A stretch of 64,000 nt of DNA, taken from the NCBI RefSeq assembly GCF_014642075.1, contig NZ_BMIK01000014.1, positions 1 through 64,000 of the forward strand. Reading direction: 5' to 3'. The notes beneath the pieces are model-generated. The model did no database searches. It was given only the letters and a program-made list of their open reading frames with translations, and was not told where the DNA came from. Shown in pieces: positions 18,305-27,356 of the stretch; the first letter of the stretch is position 1; every line of letters starts with the position of its first letter. A program made the translations under genes and the position numbers. This stretch comes from Parapedobacter defluvii. Its GTDB lineage: Bacteria > Bacteroidota > Bacteroidia > Sphingobacteriales > Sphingobacteriaceae.

Positions 18305-18601
18305 CTACTCCCCTTCTTCCTCAATGATCACGAAAATATCCTCATTTTCTTTTTTCATCTTGTACTTTTCACGGGCTACCCGTTGCAGGGCCTGAGGGTC
18401 TGTATTCAGGTCGTGGATGGCATTTGTTACTTTGTCTATTTCCGTTGTGTAAAACTCCTTCTCGGCTCTCAACTCTTTCAGCTGGCTGTAATAACCGTAT
18501 TGCGTTGCCACGTCATGGCGGTCAAAGAACAACATCCAAACCGTAAAAGCCACGCTTGCTATAATGTATTTATTTCGGATAATGGACAGTAATCGCTCCA
18601 T
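18305..18601 (-). CDS. FtsB/DivIC-family septum formation initiator (98 aa)
   Basis: Small bitopic division protein: short cytoplasmic start, one membrane helix (IIASVAFTVWMLFF), then a coiled coil (YYSQLKELRAEKEFYTTEID) and the family's terminal segment with ALQRVAREKYKMKKENEDIFVI. The AREKY..K/E pattern is characteristic of DivIC/FtsB. It bridges FtsL and FtsQ in the division complex. ATG at 18601 is chosen; the TTG six codons upstream lacks support. It lies downstream of the polysaccharide locus but appears unrelated to it. Confidence 0.88.
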   Translation of the reverse strand: MERLLSIIRNKYIIASVAFTVWMLFFDRHDVATQYGYYSQLKELRAEKEFYTTEIDKVTNAIHDLNTDPQALQRVAREKYKMKKENEDIFVIIEEEGE

Positions 18602-18621
18602 ACTTACAAAATAGTGCAAAA

Positions 18622-18726
18622 ATATTCACATTTCCAAATTCATAACAATCTCGTCGTACGTGGCCTCGTAGTATGTATCGTTCGGTTAGCAGTTGTCCCA
18701 CCCCGGTTTCGCCGCAACTTATTTGG
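18622..18726. other. Intergenic spacer upstream of the septum gene
   Basis: About 105 bp with no evident gene, repeat or terminator. It marks the downstream end of the polysaccharide locus. Confidence 0.4.
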
Positions 18727-20238
18727 TCATTTTCGTAAAATCAGCACCCAGTCATTTCCTTTTCCAGGACTACCCGGTGCGTCGAAAATGAAATCTCCTT
18801 TCTGTTTTCTGATATCTCTTAGAAAGGGGCGCATTGTTTTTGACTCTACGCCGTCAACCCACCATCCTCCGGTTGCCGGATTAAACCAATAAGCGTTCAG
18901 TTTTCCCTTTAATTTCTTCAGGTCGAGATGAATATCTTTACCCGCTGCTGTGTAGGCCATCGCCCAACGTCCGTCACTTCCCCTCATGGCCGTAATCCTA
19001 TCCGAACGTCCATTCACCGTTGATGCTGCCGCACCACCACCATCTCCATCCTCACCGGTATTTCCGTCACCAACCGTATTTCCCTGATCGCCGATAATCA
19101 GACTTTGATCGGGCACCCTTCTTAAAAATTGTTTATCTGTCCATATCTCACGTACCGCATGATACAAATATCCCATTTGCACAAGACCCGGCAATTCCAA
19201 ATATTGACGCCAGTCGTCCTTCGGAAATTTCCACGCATCAGATCCATACGTATGGCCAAATCCCCCCGATAACACGGTTTGCCAAGCTTGGTACCTGATC
19301 CCCCAATCGGTAATTGCTCCTTCGTACCGGCCTTCACAAAGCCAGGTCGGTTTAACGGGGTCTAACTGATAGTCTTTCGGAACTGATTCAACCTGATCAT
19401 AAGGAGTATCCTGAATGGAATTAAAAGACAGCCACTTTTCGGTGTGAAACCACTCAGAGGAATTCGGCGCCCATTTTCTTGGATGATAGGAGATGAGTGG
19501 ATCACGGACTGCGGCGGCATTTACCCCTTCCGTAACGCCTTTAGCCATTGCGGAATAGATGCTTCTGTAATCGTATTCTCCATAAACTGCAGACCTGTCG
19601 CCACCCAGCATCCAAATCACATTTTTCAGGTTTCCATACCGCTCACCGATCCAACGACCATATGTATATGCATTACTTTCATTGAAAACAACATACTTAT
19701 TAGGTTTTCCGTTAAAAGATCCCGAAAACCAATCTCCCCATGCAGGATGCAAAACAACATACATCCCTTTATCATTTGCCTTACGAATCACAAAATCCAA
19801 ATGATCCCAGAAATCATATTCATCGGGAGATTCAGAATTGCTGCCCGGAGTTACAACGGGTTTCGAAAGATCCGGCAAACCATTTTCATCAAACTCAAAA
19901 GCATAATCACCATAATAGTTTTTACCGATATCATCCAGATTTAGATCAAGCACCATCATCGATATCGCATTCAGCTTCATGTCCTTCAACCGTGAAAGCA
20001 ACTCGCAAACATCATCTGTTGACCCGTTCCTAAGAAGCATCCATACGGTAAAACTATTCACAAATACGGGGGTCTCATCAGCGGTGACCAATAGATGGGG
20101 ATTTTTTTTACTTACAAAAAGCTGCTCCGTGTGGAATTGTGCAAAACAAGTACCTACGGGCAAAAGAAAAACATATAACAACAGCAAAATGCTCAATCGA
20201 GGGTGTGATTGACTATTTCTTTCCTTACTTATTACCAT
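18727..20238 (-). CDS. GH140-type apiosidase-like glycoside hydrolase (503 aa)
   Basis: Exported hydrolase: signal peptide (LSILLLLYVFLLPVGTCFAQ), a TIM-barrel DUF4038/apiosidase-like domain (~40-375), and a C-terminal beta sandwich of the collagen-binding-2 type (~410-503, GKLNAYWFNPATGGWW). Candidate catalytic acids are Asp214 in NVIWMLGGD and Glu302 in TWLCEGRYEG, positions that fit the acid/base and nucleophile known in GH140. The characterised GH140 enzyme removes side chain A of rhamnogalacturonan II by cutting apiose. A low-complexity Gly/Asp insert (~387-413) separates the two domains. It is the last gene of the locus, after a hairpin that may lower its expression. The exact substrate cannot be read from the sequence. 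Confidence 0.85.
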   Translation of the reverse strand: MVISKERNSQSHPRLSILLLLYVFLLPVGTCFAQFHTEQLFVSKKNPHLLVTADETPVFVNSFTVWMLLRNGSTDDVCELLSRLKDMKLNAISMMVLDLNLDDIGKNYYGDYAFEFDENGLPDLSKPVVTPGSNSESPDEYDFWDHLDFVIRKANDKGMYVVLHPAWGDWFSGSFNGKPNKYVVFNESNAYTYGRWIGERYGNLKNVIWMLGGDRSAVYGEYDYRSIYSAMAKGVTEGVNAAAVRDPLISYHPRKWAPNSSEWFHTEKWLSFNSIQDTPYDQVESVPKDYQLDPVKPTWLCEGRYEGAITDWGIRYQAWQTVLSGGFGHTYGSDAWKFPKDDWRQYLELPGLVQMGYLYHAVREIWTDKQFLRRVPDQSLIIGDQGNTVGDGNTGEDGDGGGAAASTVNGRSDRITAMRGSDGRWAMAYTAAGKDIHLDLKKLKGKLNAYWFNPATGGWWVDGVESKTMRPFLRDIRKQKGDFIFDAPGSPGKGNDWVLILRK

Positions 20239-20290
20239 TTTTATTGATTTTTTTACTAGTAAACGTTCTTACAAAATTCATTTTTCTCCT

Positions 20291-20325
20291 AAAAGATTAC
20301 CCCGCAACAAAGCTGCGAGGTAATC
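20291..20325 (-). terminator. Hairpin with short U tract between the SusE-like gene and the GH140 gene
   Basis: GATTACC (20295-20301) pairs with GGTAATC (20319-20325), with an inner CGCA/TGCG stem and one mismatch; on the minus strand it is followed by TTTT (20294-20291). It starts 11 nt after the stop codon at 20337, as expected for an intrinsic terminator or an mRNA 3'-end-stabilising hairpin, and would lower transcription into the hydrolase gene. Confidence 0.6.
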
Positions 20326-20336
20326 TACAATTGCGC

Positions 20337-21677
20337 TTAATCGGCATAAGCACCCCAAAACTTCAGTTCGCTGATCATAAATTGCGGCACGCCTGTATTG
20401 GTCTTATGGACTACAAAACGCAGATAGCGGTACGGCTTACCTGCCTGTTCCGTATCAATATCATATACAAAACCACTCCGTATATAATCCCTGTCTTCAT
20501 TGGTAAGTTCACTAGGTGACATCGTGCCCGAAGGCAGCTGCATGACGCAATCTGCAATCTTCACCCAATCATTTTTCCAAGCGTCGGTTCCGCCCGCAGC
20601 AGGCCACTCCGTCCAGTACTTCAGGTTGTCTTCCCTGCTGCCATTGCCAATTTCACTGATGGGTTTAGGTTCATTTGTCGCCCATATTTCAAAAACTGAA
20701 GGCAATTCTGCCGAAAACAGCGGCGACCGATCCCGCATCCACATTGCCAGGCGGCTGTAGGACGCTTTCCGTCCCATGTCAATCGTGAAATAATAGGGAA
20801 ATGTATTTACCTCCGGTTGGCCCGGCATGAAGTCACTAAGCATGTTGTTGGAACAGTGCCAATAAACGCTGCCGCTCATCAACTCTCCATCGGTAGCATT
20901 CGCGATTGTCCTGTTCGAAATTAATCGATGCATATCGCCCCGGAACAAATGGGTTCCCTCGTTATATCCCCATTGTGTCCAGATCATTCCCCCCCGCTCG
21001 TCTCTTCCTAATATCTCAGTTTCAAACAGCGGCGTCAATACCGTGTCCAGCGGCCGGGCGAAATTGTTCCACCGGTCACGCAACTCGACTACCAGGTCCT
21101 GTGGTTCGCTGGTTAATCCGCGGAACGTGTAACGCCCCCTACTAGCGTTGGAATAATAGGTATCAAATACCGTAAGTTCCCCGCCGGGCGTCCGGTTGTA
21201 TAAGGTAACGGATATTTCCTTATTCAGCGGATTGTCCCAGGTGGCAAACACTCCGCCAAATGTTGGGCTAATATCCAATGTTTCGCGGATCAGTTTAATG
21301 GGCGGCGTCAGGGGATTAATCGTCACCTCTACGGGAAGTGATTCGTTCTTGCTTTTATCCACAGCATATAAACTTACCGAAAACGCTTCCGTATCCGCAT
21401 ATCCCTCCAGGGTGATTGAGTCTTTAAATGCAGAAGAGTAGATTTCCCGCGGTACCCCATCATTCAGTACATATACCGCCTTCACACCGAGTAAATCGTC
21501 ATCATCAGGCAATGTGTAGGAAATGACAGCTCCACCGTTGACGTTCCGGACCGCCACATCTCTCACAACTCCCGGAGCCTCTTTATCAACCGGATCGCTC
21601 CAATCCCTCACGTCGGAACAAGACCAAACGAACGAAGACGCAAGGATATAACAAGATATATTCAGTAATTTTTTCAT
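20337..21677 (-). CDS. SusE-position surface lipoprotein with DUF4959, DUF5000 and DUF5126 (446 aa)
   Basis: Lipoprotein: signal sequence with lipobox SFVWSC (Cys20). Residues ~25-120 form a DUF4959-like domain (KEAPGVVRDVAVRN..VISYTLP), ~125-225 a fibronectin-like DUF5126 region, and ~230-446 a DUF5000/F5-8C-type discoidin fold (FTIDMGRKASYSRLAMWMRDR, SVFEIWATNEPKP, YRYLRFVVHKT). Such proteins occupy the SusE/F position in polysaccharide loci and bind glycan on the cell surface. It follows SusD by 33 nt on the same strand. Confidence 0.87.
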   Translation of the reverse strand: MKKLLNISCYILASSFVWSCSDVRDWSDPVDKEAPGVVRDVAVRNVNGGAVISYTLPDDDDLLGVKAVYVLNDGVPREIYSSAFKDSITLEGYADTEAFSVSLYAVDKSKNESLPVEVTINPLTPPIKLIRETLDISPTFGGVFATWDNPLNKEISVTLYNRTPGGELTVFDTYYSNASRGRYTFRGLTSEPQDLVVELRDRWNNFARPLDTVLTPLFETEILGRDERGGMIWTQWGYNEGTHLFRGDMHRLISNRTIANATDGELMSGSVYWHCSNNMLSDFMPGQPEVNTFPYYFTIDMGRKASYSRLAMWMRDRSPLFSAELPSVFEIWATNEPKPISEIGNGSREDNLKYWTEWPAAGGTDAWKNDWVKIADCVMQLPSGTMSPSELTNEDRDYIRSGFVYDIDTEQAGKPYRYLRFVVHKTNTGVPQFMISELKFWGAYAD

Positions 21678-21710
21678 AACTATCTAAAATCTAAACGATT
21701 TATTTAACCA

Positions 21711-23648
21711 TTACCAGCCAGGGTTTTGCACCAAATTTTTATTCTTCAGTATCACGCTCAATTTGATGGGCCACAAATAGTCTTTCTTTTCAAAAGTCAA
21801 GTTGTAAACATTCTTGATCTGATAGAATTCATCCGCGGTTTCTCCACTGATGTTCAACCCGCGGATCGGACGATTCATATACTCCTCTGCGAGCTTCCAG
21901 CGCCTCAGGTCCCAAAAACGTGCCCCCTCGAATGCAAGTTCATTCAATCGCTCGCGCCGGATGATTTCGCGCATGCCTTCTTTTGACAACGGCTTATCTG
22001 GATGGATCGAATGAGTACGCCAGCTTTCAATTACCCCGGGCAGTCCGCTTCGCCCTCTGATCACATCCACGTAATAATAAACTTCCGCTGTCGGTGCCGT
22101 AGCATATTCGTTGAGTGCCTCAGCGTACATCAAACCAAGATCGGCCAGCCGTATGATGGGGAATGCGTATCGGTAGGTAGCGAGGTTTCCACTTGACTCG
22201 GGAGCTGCAGTTAAATAATGTATCAGCTTTTTGCATAAGTAACCCGTGCTCGAATACCTGCCGGGGGGGGTCGGTCCGCCGCCGAGCGTTCCATTTTTCA
22301 GCTCGGTAACCCACAGGTTTTGGTCGTTTGTCGTCCTGCCGTTGCCGTACAACGTGCCGCCGTCAAAAATAATCGAACCATAAAAACGGGCTTCTCTGTC
22401 GAAATGCAATTGTATTGTTTCAAATCCTTCTTTTATGTAATACGCATCTTCCGGTCCTGCCTTCCGCAATTCCATCAGATTTCGGTTCTGCCATTCCTTG
22501 TCCTCTTCGATCGGCACACCGTTTTTGGTATAAAACTGTTCAACTACATTCAAGGTAGGTGCGTAACTCTTCCGGATTCCACCTCCTAGCTGCGCGAGGG
22601 TAAAGACTGGGTGGCAGGCTCTTTCCAGCGCATCGGGATCGGTGTTCGAATCGCCCCAAATGATTTCGCTGTTCCATCGGTCGGTAACCGCCCCCCTTAC
22701 TTGCATCGCAGCAATGGTCTTTTCGTTCAGGTTGCCGGCAAATGGGGTCTTTGAAAAATCAAACAGATTGTGTCCAGCTTCAAACGCCAGTGTTATCACT
22801 TCTTCCAAGGCATCCGCGGCGCGTTTCCATTTCTCGGCATCGTAAGTCTGCGGAAAAAGTTGTATCCCCCGGTTGTCCACCATCGATGCATAATCGGTAT
22901 TCCCATTGAAAAGCGGACTTGCAGCTAATGTCAGCAGTTGTGCTTTTACAGCTAACGCAACTACCTTCGTTGGCCGTCCCATTTCAAATGCCATATCTTC
23001 CACCTGTACGGGCAAGTTTACTGCTGCCTCGTCAAGCAATTCAGCGATGTAATCCACCACCTCGTCTACCGGTTGCCGATACCGCTGTACCCCCTCTCCC
23101 TTGGTACTTATTTCCAGATTTTCCTTGATCAGCGGAATAGGTCCATACATCCGGAAGAGCCAAAAATGATAATATGCCTTCAAAAATGTGACCTCAGCAA
23201 TCCATTTCTCCCGCTCGTACTTTGAGAGATCAAACGGCTTATGGATGTTTTCAAGAAAAATGTTGCAATCACTCAATGCCGTAAACAGCGCTTTCCCTCC
23301 ATTCAGACCATATTGGGTCTCGTCCTGCTTACTGGACCAATAATCTGCCAATGGATTGTTGGTACCCTGCCGCCCCTGCGAAAGGTACCACAGTACTGGA
23401 CTCATTCCCTCCACCGGATCGATATACCACACCTCATCACCACCTAGCAAAGCCGGATTAGAAGCTGCATTGGCAAACTCCGGAAGGAAGGAAAACAATC
23501 CATACAGATACCCTTCCGCCTCGTTTCTGTTTTTGAATGCATGATCAACCGTAGGTACGTTATCGGGCACCACATCCAGGTAATTACATGATGACGCAAA
23601 CCCACTGATTGCAAGAGTTACTATTGTTATTCTTATCAAGTTTTTCAT
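21711..23648 (-). CDS. SusD/RagB-family surface glycan-binding lipoprotein (645 aa)
   Basis: Lid of the SusCD import complex. ATG at 23648 gives a lipoprotein signal (IRITIVTLAISGFASSC, lipid Cys ~20) followed by NYLDVVP. The body is alpha-helical with TPR-like repeats and family motifs (TFLKAYYHFWLFRMYGPIPL near the start, RRERLNELAFEGARFWDLRR near the end). It begins 10 nt after the SusC stop. The ORF runs ten codons farther upstream, but that extension has no signal-peptide logic. Confidence 0.95.
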   Translation of the reverse strand: MKNLIRITIVTLAISGFASSCNYLDVVPDNVPTVDHAFKNRNEAEGYLYGLFSFLPEFANAASNPALLGGDEVWYIDPVEGMSPVLWYLSQGRQGTNNPLADYWSSKQDETQYGLNGGKALFTALSDCNIFLENIHKPFDLSKYEREKWIAEVTFLKAYYHFWLFRMYGPIPLIKENLEISTKGEGVQRYRQPVDEVVDYIAELLDEAAVNLPVQVEDMAFEMGRPTKVVALAVKAQLLTLAASPLFNGNTDYASMVDNRGIQLFPQTYDAEKWKRAADALEEVITLAFEAGHNLFDFSKTPFAGNLNEKTIAAMQVRGAVTDRWNSEIIWGDSNTDPDALERACHPVFTLAQLGGGIRKSYAPTLNVVEQFYTKNGVPIEEDKEWQNRNLMELRKAGPEDAYYIKEGFETIQLHFDREARFYGSIIFDGGTLYGNGRTTNDQNLWVTELKNGTLGGGPTPPGRYSSTGYLCKKLIHYLTAAPESSGNLATYRYAFPIIRLADLGLMYAEALNEYATAPTAEVYYYVDVIRGRSGLPGVIESWRTHSIHPDKPLSKEGMREIIRRERLNELAFEGARFWDLRRWKLAEEYMNRPIRGLNISGETADEFYQIKNVYNLTFEKKDYLWPIKLSVILKNKNLVQNPGW

Positions 23649-23658
23649 AATCTTCCAA

Positions 23659-26600
23659 TTAGAATGATATATTGACACCTAGATTGAATACCCGTTGCAG
23701 GGGATAGTTCAATCCGTTTCCGCCCATTTCAACATCCCACAACTTAAACCTACTAAACATCAATAAATTGGTTCCATTAATATAAAGACGTGCTTTAGAC
23801 AATTTTAACCGTTCTGCCGCCTTTTGGGGCAAGGTATATCCCATTTCGGCGCTCTTAAACCGAAGAAACGGTCCTTCTTCCATAAACCATGTACTGCTTT
23901 GCATGTTGTTATTGATGATCGTATTCGATAACCGTGGCCATCGCGCATATGGATTTTGCGATTGCTCCGACCAATAACTATCCGCTATAAATTGGGTGAG
24001 ACCCGTTTCCAGCACTTGTCCGCCGGATGAGGTTTGCTTGAAAGGGGACATGGCAGCGGGATCGATCCAGAACGACGAGTGTGCAGAACCTTGGAAAAAA
24101 AATGAAAAATCGATACTTTTATATCCGACCGATAGTCCAAAGCCATAATTTATTTCGGGTATTACCGGCCGGCCGATGGGAACCATATCAGCTTCGTTAA
24201 TTACAAAATCCCCGTTTATATCTTTATACTTGATATCGCCGGCAAGATATTCACCGAAGTCCTGCCTTGGCGAATTAGCAACATCTGCTTCATCAATAAA
24301 CAACCGCTCAGCAACATAGCCCCAGCGCTGTGAAACTGAATTCCCTACGCGCGAGAGCCACGGGAGGCCGATACTCGCATAATCGGCTTCTTCGTAGTAC
24401 TTATACGTAGACCGGGCATAGGTAAAATTGGCCCTTCCCACAAACCAGAATCCGGGGAAGACCACATGGTTGTAATCCACCGATATGTCAGCGCCCTTTC
24501 CCAATGCTTCTCCCACATTTACCTGCGGGGTTGCCCACAACCCCATGGATGTGGGAATATCGGCCCGGTTTTGCAGGATGTTTGTGCGGTGCTCCCGGAA
24601 TAAGTCAGCCAAGATTTCGACCTTTCCGTTAAACAAACCGACATCAATCCCAAGATTGGTTTTGTGGGCAATCTCCCAGCCGATCTGGGAATTTGGATAG
24701 TTACTGATGCGCACTCCGTTACGGCTGATTCCCGTCCCCGAACTCAGATCATAGCCCGTTGAAAACCCACCGCCACCGCCTATGGTGACCTGAGACAAAT
24801 AGAAAAACCGTTCTGAGCCGATCTCGTCATTCCCAACCAAACCATAGGTACCGCGCAGCTTCAGCATGGAAATTACATCCTTCAGTCCGCCTTTCCAGAA
24901 AGGCTCGTTTGATACCGACCATCCCAGTCCGAAGGAAGGGAAAAAACCCCATCGGTGCCCTTTATCAAATTTCTCCGAGCCATTGTACCCAAAATTGAAT
25001 TCAGCAAAATAGCGGCTGCCAAAACCATAAGTAAACCTTCCAGAAACTCCTAGGTTTCGCTTAGGTAGCGACTCCGATAACGATCCGGCATTGCCCGTCA
25101 GCGAATTCCTAGCAATGCCGACCAACATGCCGCTTGTGCTGTGTTTCTCAAACGTCCGGTTGTAAGCTAACGCCGCTTCCGCATAAAACGAGTTTACAAC
25201 ACTTTTATATCCAGGAATGTATTCAATATAGGAGTTACCCGATGAAGCATTCAGCTCCCTCAAGATATATTCATCTGAAAACCTATCGTAGTTGGCTACC
25301 TGATAATAAAAAGGGCTGTAAGCCCGGCGGACATCGAAACCGGAATTTCTGATCGTGTTTCCCAGAATCCGCGCATCCAGGCCCTTCGTCAGCCAACTTA
25401 AATCTTGCTTAATTTCAATCTGCGCCATCATAGCCGTTTTGCTCTCCTGACGGTACCCTTTTACCATTTCAGCATACGGATTCATATATGAATCGCCCTC
25501 ATACCCTCCGAAAAGAATGTGTTCGGCACGTTCATACTTTTCATCAGCGGCAAAATACGCGGGAAATCGAACCGGGCTTACTTGAAGAATTTTCCGATAC
25601 ATATCATTCCCACCGGTAATCGGTCCAACGTAGTCGTCAAACGTTCCATGAACCCGTATAACCGCTTCCGTTGTGTTCGTGAAATTAATATTGATGTTAG
25701 ACCTGAGGAGGTACTTCTTCAGGTCAATATTGTTATTAAAATTGTTGCGTTTGTCTACTTTCAGCACCCCGTTGTCTTGCGCAAAGGATCCCGCAATGTA
25801 ATATCGCGCCACCCTGCCACCTCCGTTAATATTGACATTGACACGCTGATTGCTGGTCACAGGTTTTGTCAACATACTCATCCAGTCGACCGCCGGGTAT
25901 ACATACGGATTTCCACCGCTAATCGTGTTATCGATCTGCCTATTGGAATAGGGTATCGGTGCCAGCGGATTTCTGGTACTTGCAGCCTCATTGGCCAAAC
26001 GCATATATGTAATCGGGTCGGCCATCTTCACAGTTTTTGTAGGCGAAGAAAACGAATTTTCCAGCCTCAGCGATATTTTCGGGCGTCCTTCCTTACCCTC
26101 TTTGGTGGTTACTAGCACGACTCCATTGGCTCCTCTAGCACCATATAGCGCAGTGGCGGTTGCGTCTTTTAATATGGAAAAACTTTGAATATCATCAGGG
26201 TGTAACCGGGATAGATCATCGGTTGATATTTCCACATTGTCCATAAGGATCAATGGATTCACCTTTCCGGTACCAAAAGAAGTCACTCCCCGTATAAAAA
26301 AATCGGCATTATCCTGTCCCGGTTCACCGCTGGTCTGATAAGCGATTAAACCTGCCAACCTACCCGCCAGTGCCGTCGTTAGGTTGCTGGATGGCACCTT
26401 CAGTTCAGAAGGATTAATCGAGGTAACCGAACTGACAACCTCACGCTTCTTTTGCTTACCGCTAAAGGCAACCACCACCACTTCGTCCAATCCGGACTGA
26501 TCTTGTGCAAGGGCAATGTCTATCACTTCGCGGCCGTCCACAAAAATCTCCTGTTGTAAAAAACCTACCATCGTGAATACCAAAGTGGCGTTTTCAGGCA

Positions 26601-27156
26601 CGCTCAATACGTACCTCCCGTTCTGATCGGTGCTGGTCATCGTCCGGGAATCTCCCTTCACCGAAACTGTTACCCCCACCAGGCCCATACCTGTTGAATC
26701 CGTTACCATCCCCCTAACATCGTGCTGTTCCACCGGGGGTATCATTGATTTAGCTTTTACCTTTTCTGCGCTGGCAAACATTGGTAGGGCTTTTACGATG
26801 ACTACCGAATTCCGGGTCTGAAAAGAAAGTCCTTTTTCTGTCGGGAATACTTTCTCCAGTACGTCTATCAATTCCGCATTGATCACATGAAGGTCGACCC
26901 TCCTTATACGGTCCAGGTCCTTCTTTTTATACACGAAGGTATAGCCCGTTTCTTTTTCGATCGCATCGATTACTGTATAAATCTTGGCATTTTTGAGATT
27001 CAGTGTCAGTTTCTGTCCATAGCCTGTTAAGGCCATCGCAAACTGAAAACAACCGAATGCTATTAGTAAAGACGTAATGTTCATTAAGAACCTGCTTAAT
27101 TTTCTGCAATGGGTTGGTTTTATAGGATGCCCTTTGCATATTTCAGTATTATGCAT
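23659..27156 (-). CDS. SusC/RagA-family TonB-dependent transporter with STN domain (1165 aa)
   Basis: Outer-membrane channel that imports glycan fragments with SusD. After an N-terminal hydrophobic segment (LMNITSLLIAFGCFQFAMA) comes an STN secretin/TonB N-terminal domain (~50-115, IYTVIDAIEKETGYTFVYKK), then a carboxypeptidase-D-like beta sandwich (~145-220), a plug (SSNLTTALAGRLAGL, IQSFSILKDATATALYGARG) and a 22-stranded barrel. The STN domain is the part that signals to a FecR anti-sigma factor, and a sigma/FecR pair lies directly upstream. ATG at 27156 is preferred over GTG at 27198. Confidence 0.95.
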   Translation of the reverse strand: MHNTEICKGHPIKPTHCRKLSRFLMNITSLLIAFGCFQFAMALTGYGQKLTLNLKNAKIYTVIDAIEKETGYTFVYKKKDLDRIRRVDLHVINAELIDVLEKVFPTEKGLSFQTRNSVVIVKALPMFASAEKVKAKSMIPPVEQHDVRGMVTDSTGMGLVGVTVSVKGDSRTMTSTDQNGRYVLSVPENATLVFTMVGFLQQEIFVDGREVIDIALAQDQSGLDEVVVVAFSGKQKKREVVSSVTSINPSELKVPSSNLTTALAGRLAGLIAYQTSGEPGQDNADFFIRGVTSFGTGKVNPLILMDNVEISTDDLSRLHPDDIQSFSILKDATATALYGARGANGVVLVTTKEGKEGRPKISLRLENSFSSPTKTVKMADPITYMRLANEAASTRNPLAPIPYSNRQIDNTISGGNPYVYPAVDWMSMLTKPVTSNQRVNVNINGGGRVARYYIAGSFAQDNGVLKVDKRNNFNNNIDLKKYLLRSNININFTNTTEAVIRVHGTFDDYVGPITGGNDMYRKILQVSPVRFPAYFAADEKYERAEHILFGGYEGDSYMNPYAEMVKGYRQESKTAMMAQIEIKQDLSWLTKGLDARILGNTIRNSGFDVRRAYSPFYYQVANYDRFSDEYILRELNASSGNSYIEYIPGYKSVVNSFYAEAALAYNRTFEKHSTSGMLVGIARNSLTGNAGSLSESLPKRNLGVSGRFTYGFGSRYFAEFNFGYNGSEKFDKGHRWGFFPSFGLGWSVSNEPFWKGGLKDVISMLKLRGTYGLVGNDEIGSERFFYLSQVTIGGGGGFSTGYDLSSGTGISRNGVRISNYPNSQIGWEIAHKTNLGIDVGLFNGKVEILADLFREHRTNILQNRADIPTSMGLWATPQVNVGEALGKGADISVDYNHVVFPGFWFVGRANFTYARSTYKYYEEADYASIGLPWLSRVGNSVSQRWGYVAERLFIDEADVANSPRQDFGEYLAGDIKYKDINGDFVINEADMVPIGRPVIPEINYGFGLSVGYKSIDFSFFFQGSAHSSFWIDPAAMSPFKQTSSGGQVLETGLTQFIADSYWSEQSQNPYARWPRLSNTIINNNMQSSTWFMEEGPFLRFKSAEMGYTLPQKAAERLKLSKARLYINGTNLLMFSRFKLWDVEMGGNGLNYPLQRVFNLGVNISF

Positions 27157-27244
27157 AACTTTATTGGGTTTATAACTTATCTTGATTATTTGGTTCACTA
27201 ATCATTGATGATTGGCCGTATTTTAAGGTAACTTAAAACCAGTT

Positions 27245-27271
27245 GCCGGTAGTGTTCGGAGCACTATCGGC
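27245..27271. promoter_or_regulatory. Inverted repeat in the fecR-susC spacer
   Basis: GCCGGTAGTG (27245-27254) pairs with CACTATCGGC (27262-27271), one G-T pair, seven-base loop. It lies between the fecR stop and the susC start, inside the presumed susC leader. Terminator after fecR, leader hairpin or protein site are all possible; the T-rich flank favours termination only on the plus strand. Confidence 0.45.
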
Positions 27272-27356
27272 TTTTCGTTTTAAGCCCGTTCAATATTCGT
27301 TAGCTTATTTTTTCAAACAGACACCTCCTTTCTGCCGCTTAATTTCCATACGCACC

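Noticed and set aside
25519-26115. 198-residue plus-strand reading frame opposite susC
   Set aside because: Antisense shadow of the SusC gene; basic, low-information product.
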